In this document: positions 1 through 8,106 of the stretch, one piece after another
Position numbering within the stretch: the stretch's first letter is position 1
Layout: every line of letters starts with the position of its first letter
DNA from: Myxococcales bacterium
GTDB lineage: Bacteria > Myxococcota_A > UBA9160 > SMWR01
DNA: 59,119 nt
NCBI GenBank assembly: GCA_022561775.1
Contig: JADFQO010000017.1
Coordinates: forward strand, 1 to 59,119
Direction: 5' to 3'
Notes under the pieces: model-generated
The model's input: only the letters and a program-made list of their open reading frames with translations
What the model was told of the DNA's origin: nothing
Databases searched by the model: none
Program-made: the position numbers and the translations under genes

Positions 1-264
1 TTATTGGGATTTGAAGTCGGTAGAATATACGGGCAAGAATTTGTAAAAGAGTTCATAGGCAATAAAATATTTAAAAAAGCAGAGAGAGGCATAAATAAAA
101 AAGGAAAAATCATCGTTGCGATAGCTGCTGTCTCGCCAGTACCCTACATCCCAATGGTCCTAGGCGCTATTAAAATGGCAAGAAAAGAATTCATCCTCTG
201 GGGAATTCTTCCCCGTTCAATAGGAATCATAATCAGCGCTGTAATTTTTTATGGCATATTTTAA
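1..264 (+). CDS. VTT/DedA-type membrane protein, C-terminal part (5' end outside window)
   Basis: The reading frame is open from base 1, so the true start lies before the window. About 87 residues remain. They contain a basic stretch (KIFKKAERGINKKGK), then a hydrophobic segment with VSPVPYIPMVLGAIKM, then a final hydrophobic helix. The order glycine-rich helix, Lys-rich loop, 'SPvPY' and terminal membrane helix fits the C-terminal half of VTT/DedA (SNARE-associated) membrane proteins, which act in lipid scrambling or envelope homeostasis. Arg is coded by AGA, as in the next three genes and unlike anything after 2.3 kb. The family call is moderately sure; substrate and role are unknown. Confidence 0.55.
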   Translation, partial: LLGFEVGRIYGQEFVKEFIGNKIFKKAERGINKKGKIIVAIAAVSPVPYIPMVLGAIKMARKEFILWGILPRSIGIIISAVIFYGIF

Positions 265-266
265 GC

Positions 267-285
267 AACCAACAAATTTATAAAA
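267..285 (+). promoter_or_regulatory. Archaeal-type TATA promoter of the 306-707 gene
   Basis: The 19-nt string AACCAACAAATTTATAAAA contains TTTATAAA at 277-284, beginning 29 nt before the ATG at 306. The same 19 nt recur exactly at 708-726, again with the TATA box beginning 29 nt before an ATG. In archaea transcription starts roughly 22-27 nt after the TATA box, so the mRNA would start at or within a few bases of the ATG (leaderless). No Shine-Dalgarno motif is seen. Confidence 0.7.
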
Positions 286-305
286 TTAAACAAAGACCAA
301 AGAAG

Positions 306-707
306 ATGGTAACAATCACAGAGGAAGAAAGAAATCTAGAAACAGCTTTCAGAAAGGTACTTTCAAATCATGAATTATACCGCGAAGACCATTACGTTAG
401 GGCAATAATACTCAAAGGAAGCGTACAATTTCAATACAAGAGAAGCCCAAGTATGATGGAAAGCCGCGGTGGGACAAGAGTTGACTTAGAAATTAAAGGA
501 GACACAGCAGATATATTTCAATTCGATATAGAGAAAGGAAAAAGAAGACAAGGTCATGGAAGAACCCTTTACGAAATAATAGAGAATTTTTGCAGAGAAT
601 TCGGATGTAAAAGAATAGTCACAGCACCTTCGGGGCAAGGACACCACTTCTGGCCAGAAATAGGTTTTAAACCTTCAAGCGGGAATATGGCAGAAAAGCG
701 CATCTAA
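306..707 (+). CDS. GNAT-like N-acetyltransferase domain protein
   Basis: A 133-residue protein. The central part resembles the acetyl-CoA-binding motif A of GNAT enzymes: a beta strand (IFQFDIEKG) followed by KRRQGHGRTLYEIIENF, where RRQGHG matches the Q/RxxGxG/A pyrophosphate loop. After it come a strand (CKRIVTAPSG) and the usual late 'Wpeigfkp' motif. The N-terminal 60 residues are charged and not diagnostic. The substrate cannot be inferred. It is preceded by a leaderless archaeal promoter and followed at once by another, so it is probably transcribed alone. Confidence 0.6.
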   Translation: MVTITEEERNLETAFRKVLSNHELYREDHYVRAIILKGSVQFQYKRSPSMMESRGGTRVDLEIKGDTADIFQFDIEKGKRRQGHGRTLYEIIENFCREFGCKRIVTAPSGQGHHFWPEIGFKPSSGNMAEKRI

Positions 708-726
708 AACCAACAAATTTATAAAA
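708..726 (+). promoter_or_regulatory. Archaeal-type TATA promoter of the 747-1091 gene
   Basis: Second exact copy of AACCAACAAATTTATAAAA, with TTTATAAA at 718-725 beginning 29 nt before the ATG at 747. It begins just after the stop codon of the GNAT-like gene. The identical sequence and spacing at two adjacent genes argue for a shared core promoter with its upstream recognition element, rather than chance AT-richness. Confidence 0.7.
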
Positions 727-746
727 CCATCATTCCTCCGTGTAGG

Positions 747-1091
747 ATGGAAAAAGATATCGACCGAATTGAGAAAAATCCAGAGACAGATATTGTCATC
801 CGTATAGATGACTTCGGTGGCAACGTAGGGCTAACAATTAGGGAATTCGTAAAATCAGATAGATACACTGGCTTTACAAAATCCGGAACGAGAATTCCAG
901 CAGACAAATTCAAACAATTCAAAGATGCAATAAATTCAATTGATGAAGCTGATCTTCAACAGATAGAAAAAGAAACACAAGAAAAATCAGATGAGCAAGA
1001 AACCACCAACAAAGAAAACGACCAGCAAAAACTAGATAATAATTCTGAAGAATCTAACTCTAAAGAAGGCAAAGAAGAAGTTGCTATGTGA
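747..1091 (+). CDS. PC4/p15-like transcriptional coactivator, ssDNA-binding
   Basis: A 114-residue protein. Residues 14-65 match the PC4/Sub1 fold: IVIRIDDFGGNVGLTIREF, then TGFTKSGTRIPADKFKQF, the 'tkkGi.L....w..L' signature of PC4 proteins. PC4 dimers bind single-stranded DNA and modulate transcription or repair. The C-terminal 50 residues are an acidic, Gln/Asn/Glu/Lys-rich, low-complexity tail with no fold visible. PC4 proteins occur in eukaryotes, some bacteria and some small-genome archaea; with the TATA promoters here I favour a DPANN-like archaeal source. The ATG is set by the promoter spacing. Confidence 0.72.
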   Translation: MEKDIDRIEKNPETDIVIRIDDFGGNVGLTIREFVKSDRYTGFTKSGTRIPADKFKQFKDAINSIDEADLQQIEKETQEKSDEQETTNKENDQQKLDNNSEESNSKEGKEEVAM

Positions 1092-1147
1092 TTATTTCTA
1101 AAAATACTTTTTATTAGACAGGCACAAATCAGATATCTTAAGCAAAA

Positions 1148-1156
1148 AATTTAAAG
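1148..1156 (+). promoter_or_regulatory. TATA-like element of the 1178 gene
   Basis: The AT-rich run AAATTTAAAG places TTTAAA at 1150-1155, 28 nt before the ATG at 1178. This nearly equals the 29-nt spacing of the two upstream promoters, again consistent with leaderless transcription. The core is weaker (TTTAAA rather than TTTATAAA), and the AACCAAC block is missing. Confidence 0.5.
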
Positions 1157-1177
1157 CTGAGAACAATACCAAATAAC

Positions 1178-2277
1178 ATGAGTAAAAGTTCCTTAGAAGG
1201 CTTAACCTGCCAAACAGGCACACATCCAAGAATTCTTGAATTCCAACTTAGTGAAACAGATCTAGATCCATTAAGAGTAATAGAACTTGCAGATGCACAC
1301 CGTCTGCCGAATAATACTGGAATAACGTACTCACTGTCTGCGGCTGCGACAATTGCCATGCAAATACATATAGCTAATACTGTTATTCAATCTGTAGCAG
1401 CAAATAGCGCAGTAAGAGATGTGAGACCATTAATAGAAAAACCAAACACTAGAAGAAGATACGGAAGCCAAGAGGTAATATTCAAAGGAGATGGCAGAAC
1501 TATCATAGTGCCAGGTTTTACACAAAATGAACTTGATGAAACATCACACTCTGCAAGAATGCCTACACTGTATGAGTTTGTAACAGATACATTTAGAGGT
1601 ATTGTCGCAGTTCATGCACCTTTGAGAGACAAAACAAAATCAATTGATAGAGCAATGCTAAACACTGATGGATTAAGAACAATAGCTACAGAACTAGGAT
1701 ATGATCAAACAGCATGTATTTGGATTCCAACACAAGCTGGTTTGGAAAGAGCAATGAAATCTAGAAATGGAGTCTCAAGATTCCTAACTCATAATCCATA
1801 TAGTGCCATTATTACTCTCACAAATCCAACAGAACAACTCAAAAGAACAATAGATGCTCTCTCATCACTGTTGGAAGAAAGAGTTGATCCAGCATTCAAC
1901 ATCAGAAACCCTGCAAGATATAGAGCACTTGTAGACTCCTCTCCAGAAATGTTTGTAAATCCAGAAGCAGCTCGCGGCGTTCTTTCCGCTACAGTAGATA
2001 AGATCCAATGCACACATGCAGCGTTGGTCGAGCTAGCACTGAGAGAAAGAGAACAAATTGAAGCAGAAAAAAAGAAAAATCCTTATTGTGCATATTTAAA
2101 TAGAGTCTTAAAAGTAGGTCCTAGTATTGCTAAGACAGTATGTAATAAATTAAGACATATAAGCCGAGATGCAAAAGACTTACCAGAAAATATACAAATA
2201 ACATACCTAAGAAGAATGCTGAGCTTACTCCCCCAGCCTGACGCCACAAATATTGACACATTAGCCTCAATTCACGG
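1178..2277 (+). CDS. Unrecognised archaeal-type protein, 3' end lost at chimeric join
   Basis: About 366 residues are coherent from MSKSSLEGLTC to about LASIHGT. I do not recognise the family. Visible features: a mixed alpha/beta N-terminal half with Tyr/Arg-rich segments, a charged helix around residues 285-305 (ALREREQIEAEKKKNPY), and a KVGPSIAKTVCNKLRHI segment near residue 325 that loosely resembles a helix-hairpin-helix. No signal peptide or membrane helix is seen. After about 2277 the frame runs into GC-rich DNA antisense to prfA and turns into low-complexity Ser/Arg sequence, so the real stop codon is missing. Confidence 0.6.
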
Positions 2278-2377
2278 AACACGGGTCTTTCCCGAAATGT
2301 GGATGCCGACGACCATCTCGACGGCCTTCTTCTGGGCATCGAGCAGCGAGCGCCTCTTCGTTCCGTCGAGATCCTTC
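2278..2377. other. Short GC-rich scrap between archaeal-type DNA and prfA (chimeric join)
   Basis: Base composition changes abruptly near 2275-2290. On the minus strand the prfA frame continues through here, but similarity to RF1 stops at LLVPKD (about 2378). RF1 would continue with a DPxDExN and GTGG region, yet the frame instead reads KRRSLLDAQKKAVEMVVGIH and soon stops. These roughly 100 bases are therefore neither the archaeal-type gene nor prfA. Origin unknown; the exact edges are uncertain by about 15 bases. Confidence 0.6.
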
Positions 2378-2685
2378 GGGACGAGCAGCAGGCGAATCTC
2401 GCGCTCGGCCGCGGCCTGCCGATCTTCGAGCTCCGCCAGCTCGGCCTCGGCGAGCTCGCGCACCTGGCCGTCGTCGTCCTCGAGCATTGCCCGGGCGTCT
2501 TCGATTTCGACGAGCAGCTGCCGGTAGCGAGCGCCGGCTTCGGCCAGCGGTCGCACCCGCGAGAACTCCTTGGCGACGGACGCGTATTCGGTGGGAGAAC
2601 CGGCAACGGCGGGATCAGCGAGCTTTTCCTCGAGCTGACTCACCTTCGCTTCGAAAACCGATATTTTGTCCAGAAGATCCGACAT
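2378..2685 (-). CDS. prfA: Peptide chain release factor 1, N-terminal fragment (truncated by join)
   Basis: From MSDLLDKISVFEAKVSQLEE to LLVPKD, about 102 residues match the N-terminal coiled-coil domain 1 of RF1, which decodes UAA/UAG stops on the ribosome. A full protein has about 355 residues; the GGQ catalytic loop and stop-recognition domain are lost. I chose the ATG at 2685 over a GTG 15 nt upstream because it matches the family start. The gene follows rho on the same strand, as is common in proteobacteria, but no rpmE lies between them. Confidence 0.82.
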
Positions 2686-2724
2686 CGCCCGTCCCGACAC
2701 GCCCCGTGGCGTCGCAGCTCAACA

Positions 2725-2794
2725 CTAGCTGCGCGTTGGCCTTCGGCCAAAGCTTACGCGGCGTCGCGTGACCCATCTCGGGTCACGCTCCTAG
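2725..2794 (-). repeat. CTAG-bounded bipartite hairpin repeat, copy A
   Basis: A 70-bp intergenic element between rho and prfA. Read on the minus strand it starts CTAGGAGCGTGACCC and ends GCGCAGCTAG. It has two stem-loops: GCGTGACCC/GGGTCACGC (2766-2774 with 2780-2788, 5-nt loop) and TTGGCC/GGCCAA (near 2736-2750). The left hairpin and following GCGACGCCGC are shared with copies B (40917-40983) and C (32534-32600); the right hairpin is diverged. It may also fold in the rho-prfA mRNA. Confidence 0.7.
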
Positions 2795-2864
2795 GGGGCT
2801 ACCCCAGCGGACGTCAATTCCCGGGTGAGACGCTCGCTTCGCTGAACGCCGGAAAGACCGGCAA

Positions 2865-4418
2865 TCAGGAATTCATCGACGCGAGAAATTCCTCGTTGGA
2901 CTCGGTCGCCTTGACCTTCTCGAGCAGGAACTCCATCGAATCCACCGCGCTCAGCGGCGCGAGGACCTTGCGCAAAATGATCATGCGATTGAGCGTTGCC
3001 TCGGGCAACAGCAACTCTTCCCGCCGGGTTGCCGATCGATTGAGGTCGATCGCGGGGTAGGTGCGCCGATCCGCCAGTTTTCGATCGAGCACGATCTCGC
3101 TGTTTCCGGTGCCCTTGAACTCCTCGAAGATCACCTCGTCCATGCGGGAGCCTGTGTCGATCAGCGCGGTCCCGATGATCGTGAGACTGCCGCCCTCTTC
3201 TACGTTGCGAGCTGCACCGAAGAAGCGCTTCGGCTTGTGGAGCGCGTTCGAGTCGACGCCGCCGGAGAGGATCTTCCCGGAGTGGGGGACCACGGTGTTA
3301 TGGGCCCGCGCCAGGCGCGTAATCGAGTCGAGCAGGATCACGACGTCGCGCTTGTGCTCCGTCATGCGCCGCGCTTTCTCGATCACCATGTCGGCGACCT
3401 GGACGTGGCGTGTGGCGGGCTCGTCGAATGTCGACGAAATCACTTCGGCCTTGACGTTGCGCATCATGTCCGTGACTTCCTCGGGCCGTTCGTCGATCAG
3501 CAGTACGATCAGGATGACTTCGGGATGGTTTTCGGCGATCGAGTTCGCGATGTCCTTGAGGATCATCGTCTTGCCCGCCTTCGGAGGCGACGTGATCAAG
3601 GCGCGCTGGCCCTTCCCGATCGGCGCGATCAGATCGATGATGCGGGTGGTGATACCGCCCTTCTTCGACTCGAGGTTGAACTTCTCCTCCGGATAGAGCG
3701 GCGTGAGGTTGTCGAAGAGGATCTTGTGGCGCGCCGCTTCCGTCGGCTCGAGGTTGATCGAGTTGACCTTGAGAAGCGCGAAGTAGCGCTCTCCCTCCTT
3801 GGGTGGCCGAATCTGACCGAGCACCGTATCGCCGGTTCGCAGACTGAAGCGCCGGATCTGCGACGGCGAGACGTAGACGTCGTCCGGCCCGGCGAGATAG
3901 TTCTGGTCCGGAGCGCGCAGAAATCCGAATCCATCCGGCAGGGTTTCGAGCACGCCCTCCGCGTAGATCTTCCCCTTGTTCTCGGTTTGGGCCTTCAAGA
4001 TCTCGAAGACCAGGTCTTGCTTGCGCAATCCGGCCGCGTTTTCGACCGTGAGCGACTCGGCGAGTTCCACGAGGCCCTCCATCGACCTCTGTTTCAACTC
4101 CATCACGTTCATCCGCTCGGCGTTGGGATCGTCGTCCTCGATCTCTTCCTCGTAGAGCTCGTCATCCGGAAAATCCGACATTTTCTGGCGGTGATGCTCG
4201 TGATGCTCGCGCGGAGCCTGGTTTCCGTTGACGCCGTTTCCTCCGCGAGAGCGGCGGGAACGACCTCGCCTCGATCGGCCTTGGTTGGAGTTGGAATCGC
4301 TAGAGCGGTGAGTACCCACAGAATAATCTCTCTTCTTTGCTGTTGATGGTTGTGTTGGATTTTGAGTTTCGGGTTCTTGTTTGCTGGAATTCGCTCTGAA
4401 ATGGGGTGGATGGTTCAA
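2865..4418 (-). CDS. rho: Transcription termination factor Rho with long basic N-terminal extension
   Basis: A 517-residue hexameric RNA helicase that terminates transcription. The conserved core begins near residue 103 ([18 protein letters not shown]), followed by the cold-shock-like RNA-binding domain ([17 protein letters not shown], about 152-168), Walker A SPPKAGKT (277-284) and the [13 protein letters not shown] and [11 protein letters not shown] motifs. Compared with the usual ~420 residues there are about 100 extra N-terminal residues: Ser/Gln-rich, then an Arg/Ser/Gly patch ([12 protein letters not shown]), then His- and acid-rich. Such inserts in other Rho proteins tune RNA binding or phase separation. 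About 380 nt without a gene precede it, possibly its autoregulatory leader. Confidence 0.95.
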   Translation of the reverse strand: MNHPPHFRANSSKQEPETQNPTQPSTAKKRDYSVGTHRSSDSNSNQGRSRRGRSRRSRGGNGVNGNQAPREHHEHHRQKMSDFPDDELYEEEIEDDDPNAERMNVMELKQRSMEGLVELAESLTVENAAGLRKQDLVFEILKAQTENKGKIYAEGVLETLPDGFGFLRAPDQNYLAGPDDVYVSPSQIRRFSLRTGDTVLGQIRPPKEGERYFALLKVNSINLEPTEAARHKILFDNLTPLYPEEKFNLESKKGGITTRIIDLIAPIGKGQRALITSPPKAGKTMILKDIANSIAENHPEVILIVLLIDERPEEVTDMMRNVKAEVISSTFDEPATRHVQVADMVIEKARRMTEHKRDVVILLDSITRLARAHNTVVPHSGKILSGGVDSNALHKPKRFFGAARNVEEGGSLTIIGTALIDTGSRMDEVIFEEFKGTGNSEIVLDRKLADRRTYPAIDLNRSATRREELLLPEATLNRMIILRKVLAPLSAVDSMEFLLEKVKATESNEEFLASMNS

Positions 4419-4797
4419 TAAGGCAGGGAATCAATCAGTGCCGGGTTCGAGGGTATTCGCGGATCGCGTCCGTGGAACCCACGCCCGCTCAACGCAAGGA
4501 CTCGGTCCTCCGGAGGGATATGAAGGGTTCGGTTCTAACTTCCTATTCGGCTACCCACATTTGTAAGTTGACAATATTATGGAGCCCCACGCCGCCCAGA
4601 CTTGCCCAGCGGCCATTTCGCTCCCGATCCGTCCCATTTCCGGCCCGTTTTTGCCAGATCTCAACCGCTTGGGAGTCGAAAAATCGGATGGAGTCCCTCA
4701 GAACGACCTGGATCGCCGATTTACAGCTGTAGGGAGACGAAGCCGCGGCCGATCTGACGGGGGAAACGACCCAAGCGTAAGGCTCTATTTTGAGGTG
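4419..4797. other. Gene-free 379 nt: presumed rho leader and promoter region
   Basis: No coding frame with recognisable content lies between the pgeF stop and the rho start. It holds an AT-rich pocket near 4558-4580, unlike the GC-rich surroundings, which may hold the rho promoter on the minus strand. I could not assign convincing -35/-10 elements. A long untranslated leader fits rho genes that control their own termination; that role here is inferred. Confidence 0.35.
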
Positions 4798-5490
4798 TCA
4801 ACCCTCTGCGATCCGGGCGCCTGCGGCAATGAAATGCACGAGGCGACCGGTTTCGGGGCCATCTCGCCGGTAGGAGAAGAAGCGCTCGGCGTCGCAGGCC
4901 GTGCAGGCGGCTTCCAGCAATCCGATCCGGTCGCTTTCGACTCCTTCTGCGCGCAGGGCTTCCCGCGCCAGCAGGCCGAGATCGAGTTGGGCGTGACCGG
5001 GACGAGTTTGGCGCAGAGCGCGCGGCAGGGTTTCGGAAAAACGCTCCTCAAAGGCACCCAGCACCGGTTCGTCCACCTCGTAGCAGCATATCCCGATGTG
5101 CGGACCGATCACCGCGGCGACCCCTTCCGACTTCCCCAATCGCTCCCGCAGTGCGGCCAGACAAGCGCCGATCACACCGCCCGCGAGCCCGCGCCAGCCG
5201 GCGTGAACTGCGGCAACCACGCGCCCACGATCGCCAGCGAGCAGGATCGGCAAGCAATCGGCGGTCACCACCGCGACGCGCACGCCGATCTGCTCTGAAA
5301 CCACCGCATCCGCCTCGGGAGGCGGGTCCTGCCCGGCGCACTGTTGCGCGGTGGCGACCGCAACACCGTGCACCTGACGTGGGCACCGCAAGCCCGCGAG
5401 TTCCGCAAGGCCGCGCTGACCGAAGCCGTGATCGACTCCGATATTCGACAACAGCGCGTGTCGAAGCGGTTGCGGAGCGTTCACTTTCAA
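4798..5490 (-). CDS. pgeF: Peptidoglycan editing factor PgeF (laccase-domain, YfiH family)
   Basis: 230 residues of the Cu/Zn laccase-domain family, whose members hydrolyse mis-incorporated L-Ser from UDP-MurNAc-L-Ser or act on purine nucleosides. The metal-site motifs are all present: QVHG (His41), TADCLPIL (Cys79) and VHAGWRGL (His96), followed by GPHIGICCYEVDEPV and SYRRDGPETGR near the C terminus. The start codon overlaps the rluD stop by four bases (ATGA), so the two genes are translationally coupled. The rluD-pgeF order is widely conserved in proteobacteria. Confidence 0.9.
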   Translation of the reverse strand: MKVNAPQPLRHALLSNIGVDHGFGQRGLAELAGLRCPRQVHGVAVATAQQCAGQDPPPEADAVVSEQIGVRVAVVTADCLPILLAGDRGRVVAAVHAGWRGLAGGVIGACLAALRERLGKSEGVAAVIGPHIGICCYEVDEPVLGAFEERFSETLPRALRQTRPGHAQLDLGLLAREALRAEGVESDRIGLLEAACTACDAERFFSYRRDGPETGRLVHFIAAGARIAEG

Positions 5491-6416
5491 ATGCCCTCAC
5501 GTCGCTCGAGACTCGCTAGCAGCAGCGTCAAATCAGCTGGAAGCGGCGCCTCGAACCGCATGGATTTTCGACTGCGCGGATGCACGAAACCGAGAACGGC
5601 CGCGTGAAGGGCCGGGCGCCCCAGATCCGCTTCTCGATTCAGGGACCGTCCGTAAATGGTGTCGCCGACGATGGGCAGCCCGATCGAAGCCAGATGAACC
5701 CGGATCTGATGGGTTCGGCCGGTTTCAGGGAAAACCTCGAGTGCCGCTCTCTGACTCTTTGGAAAACGCCGCGTTACGCGCCACACGGTTTGGGCCTCAC
5801 GGGGCGCCGTCCCTCGCACCGACATGCGCTTGCGATCCTTCGGATGACGTCCGATCGCACAATCGACGCGTCCCTCATCGGCGCTGGGAACGCCGCGAAC
5901 GACCGCACGGTATACCCGATCGATCGTATGCTCATGGAACTGCTCGGCGAGGTCGCGATGAGCTTCGTCACACTTGGCGGCGACCAACACACCCGAGGTT
6001 CCCCGATCCAGGCGGTGGACGATTCCCGGTCGCTCCACTCCGCCAATCCCGGCGAGGTTGTCGCAATGGTGGAGTAGAGCGTGCACGAGTGTTCCGCTCG
6101 AGTGCCCAGGGGCGGGATGGACGACCATCCCGGCTGGCTTATCGATGACGATCAGATCTTCATCTTCGTAGAGAACGTCGAGAGCAATTGCCTCGGGCTC
6201 GAGCGCCGACTTGGCGAGGTCGGGAGGCGTCACGTCGAGAGCGTCACCCACCCGTACCGACTGACTGGCTCGACCGGAGCGATCGTTGACGCGGACGCGG
6301 TCGGCGTCGATCCAGCGTCGGGCTTGCGAGCGCGTGATTCCCACGACTGCAGCGAGTGCGCTGTCGAGTCGCTGGTCGGCTTCGGACTCGCTGATGATGA
6401 AGTGGCGGACTGTCAT
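5487..6416 (-). CDS. rluD: RluD-family 23S rRNA pseudouridine synthase
   Basis: 309 residues. An S4 RNA-binding domain lies at about 13-65 (QRLDSALAAVVGITRSQARR), followed by the RluA/RluD catalytic domain with HRLDRGTSGVLV, whose Asp137 is the nucleophile that isomerises uridine. Later motifs GRTHQIRVHLASIG and GDTIYG complete the family signature. RluD modifies helix 69 of 23S rRNA (positions 1911/1915/1917 in E. coli). I cannot exclude RluC-type specificity from sequence alone, but length and the pgeF neighbour favour RluD. Confidence 0.9.
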   Translation of the reverse strand: MTVRHFIISESEADQRLDSALAAVVGITRSQARRWIDADRVRVNDRSGRASQSVRVGDALDVTPPDLAKSALEPEAIALDVLYEDEDLIVIDKPAGMVVHPAPGHSSGTLVHALLHHCDNLAGIGGVERPGIVHRLDRGTSGVLVAAKCDEAHRDLAEQFHEHTIDRVYRAVVRGVPSADEGRVDCAIGRHPKDRKRMSVRGTAPREAQTVWRVTRRFPKSQRAALEVFPETGRTHQIRVHLASIGLPIVGDTIYGRSLNREADLGRPALHAAVLGFVHPRSRKSMRFEAPLPADLTLLLASLERREGI

Positions 6417-6449
6417 GGGCTGCTACTCGGTGACGCCACTGCCCGCAAT

Positions 6450-7091
6450 TCAGCGGTTGTCGAAAAAGCGCCCCTCGCGGCGCGTTCCGCGACCTTTGTC
6501 GAAGCGCTTCATGTAACTCGCCACGACGTCATTCCCGTCCAATCCGACACAATTTGCGTAAGCGGTGACGAAACCGCGCACGTAGACGGAGTCGGGAAGG
6601 TCCGCGAAGCGCTCTTCTTCGATGAACCGAAGATAGGTCGGGCTGACCTTCGTGACTCTCGCGATTTCCTCGATTTCCATTCCGCAGCGGATGCGGAAGT
6701 GCCTCAGGCGCTCGCCATCGAAGTCTCCGGTACCGTCGTCGAGGTGCGCAAACTCCGACATCTGGCGCGGCAAAGGACCCCCACCGGTCGCGGATTCGAC
6801 CGGGACCAGCGGTGCACTCGGTTCTGCCGGCAGCGGGCCCTCCTGCCGATCGACCTGCAGCGTCGCGTCGTACTCGCTTCTCATTCGGCTGTCGGAGAGC
6901 ACCCGATAGGCCGCTTCGATCCGCTCTCGAAGCGCGGCGGCGTCGCCCTCCGCGAAGACCGAGTAGCCGGCCAACGAATCGTCGGTGTAGGTCGCCAACG
7001 CCAACCGGTAGGCGCGCTCGATCTCCTCCCTCGTCGCAGCCGGGTGCGTCTCCAGGATCTCGTAGTGGTTCTGCTCGAAAAGGGGCTTCAA
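6450..7091 (-). CDS. J-domain-like / RodZ-type helix-turn-helix fusion protein
   Basis: 213 residues in two domains. Residues 6-78 look like a J-domain (YEILETHPAATREEIERAYR ... AYRVLSDSRMRSEYD), but the Hsp70-stimulating HPD triplet is HPA, so DnaK activation is doubtful. After a Pro-rich linker, residues 125-195 form a RodZ-like XRE HTH (GERLRHFRIRCGMEIEEIAR ... YVRGFVTAYANCVGLD). No membrane helix follows, unlike RodZ. Its start overlaps the stop of the upstream MinD-like ATPase gene by four bases, implying coordinated production. It may serve as a polarity or cell-shape adaptor, but that is inference. Confidence 0.75.
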   Translation of the reverse strand: MKPLFEQNHYEILETHPAATREEIERAYRLALATYTDDSLAGYSVFAEGDAAALRERIEAAYRVLSDSRMRSEYDATLQVDRQEGPLPAEPSAPLVPVESATGGGPLPRQMSEFAHLDDGTGDFDGERLRHFRIRCGMEIEEIARVTKVSPTYLRFIEEERFADLPDSVYVRGFVTAYANCVGLDGNDVVASYMKRFDKGRGTRREGRFFDNR

Positions 7092-8083
7092 ATCGAACCT
7101 TCGCGGGATCTGCTGGCCGCTCCATCTGCCAACAACTTGCGGGCGATTCTGGAGAGGTAGACCGCGGCGTCGGATCGCGGATAGGCATCGACGAGCGGAC
7201 GCATTGCGCGGACACTACGATGCACCGATTCGTCGTGGTTCACGTAGCCCAGATATTCGGCCTCGATCCCGAAGAATTTCCGACACACACCCTGAATTGA
7301 AAATCCGAGTCTGATGTCCTCGGCAGTGCGAACATCGTTGATGACCAGGCGGGGACGAAACGCGCGCATCGTTTCGACGAAGCGCGTGCCCTCGGCCGGA
7401 TCGAGCCTCTGGATCTCGCGAAGGAGTTCGAGGGGAGTGCGGATCCCTCGCTCGTTTCGCTGATCCATCGCGATCGTGACGATCTTGCGCATGTTGTGCG
7501 AAGCCATCGCCAACCGCAAACGGCGATAGAACGCAGCCCGGACGAACCCATAGGCGTTTTCCACCGATGTAGGCTCGGGCACAATCACGATCACCCCGTC
7601 ATCGCCAATCATGAAATAGTCCATGACCGCAGCGTGTGTACCGGCTCCGAGATCGAAGAACACGAAATCAGCATCGAGTTCGCGCAGCTCGCGCATCAGA
7701 CGGACGCGACGAGACTGGGTCGGTTGGGGGGTGGCGAGATTTCCATCGGTTGCAGCAATCAACTGCAGGTTGGGGATCGGCGTATCGAGGATCAGCTTCC
7801 CGAGGTCTTCTTCGCGTTGGGCGACAAAGTCCGCCAGACTGGCTCGCGGCCTGGGGATCCCCACGCAGGTATGGAGATTCGCGCCCTCGAGATCGCCGTC
7901 GACCGCGACGACCCGATGGCCCATTCGCGCCAGGGACGCGGCCAGGTTGGCGACGATGAAACTCTTGCCGACACCGCCCTTGCCCCCGCCCACGGGAATC
8001 AACCGCGCCCGATGGGAGCTCTCCGGCCCAACTCGGAGTTTCGCTGCGAGCTTGTTCAACCTGTCGCCCACCCTGATATTCAC
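7088..8083 (-). CDS. MinD/ParA/FlhG-type P-loop ATPase
   Basis: 331 residues of the deviant-Walker ATPase class. GGGKGGVGKS (about 32-41) carries the signature first lysine, followed by VVAVDGDLEGANLH (Walker A') and DFVFFDLGAG (Walker B-like). FlhG/MinD relatives dimerise on ATP and place flagella, division sites or other polar assemblies. The first 25 residues (MNIRVGDRLNKLAAKLRVG) could be an activation or membrane-targeting peptide, but no C-terminal MinD amphipathic helix is obvious. No flagellar gene is nearby, so the cargo is unknown. It overlaps the J-HTH gene (ATGA). Confidence 0.8.
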   Translation of the reverse strand: MNIRVGDRLNKLAAKLRVGPESSHRARLIPVGGGKGGVGKSFIVANLAASLARMGHRVVAVDGDLEGANLHTCVGIPRPRASLADFVAQREEDLGKLILDTPIPNLQLIAATDGNLATPQPTQSRRVRLMRELRELDADFVFFDLGAGTHAAVMDYFMIGDDGVIVIVPEPTSVENAYGFVRAAFYRRLRLAMASHNMRKIVTIAMDQRNERGIRTPLELLREIQRLDPAEGTRFVETMRAFRPRLVINDVRTAEDIRLGFSIQGVCRKFFGIEAEYLGYVNHDESVHRSVRAMRPLVDAYPRSDAAVYLSRIARKLLADGAASRSREGSI

Positions 8084-8106
8084 TCATGCACCCGCGACGC
8101 GTGGTT

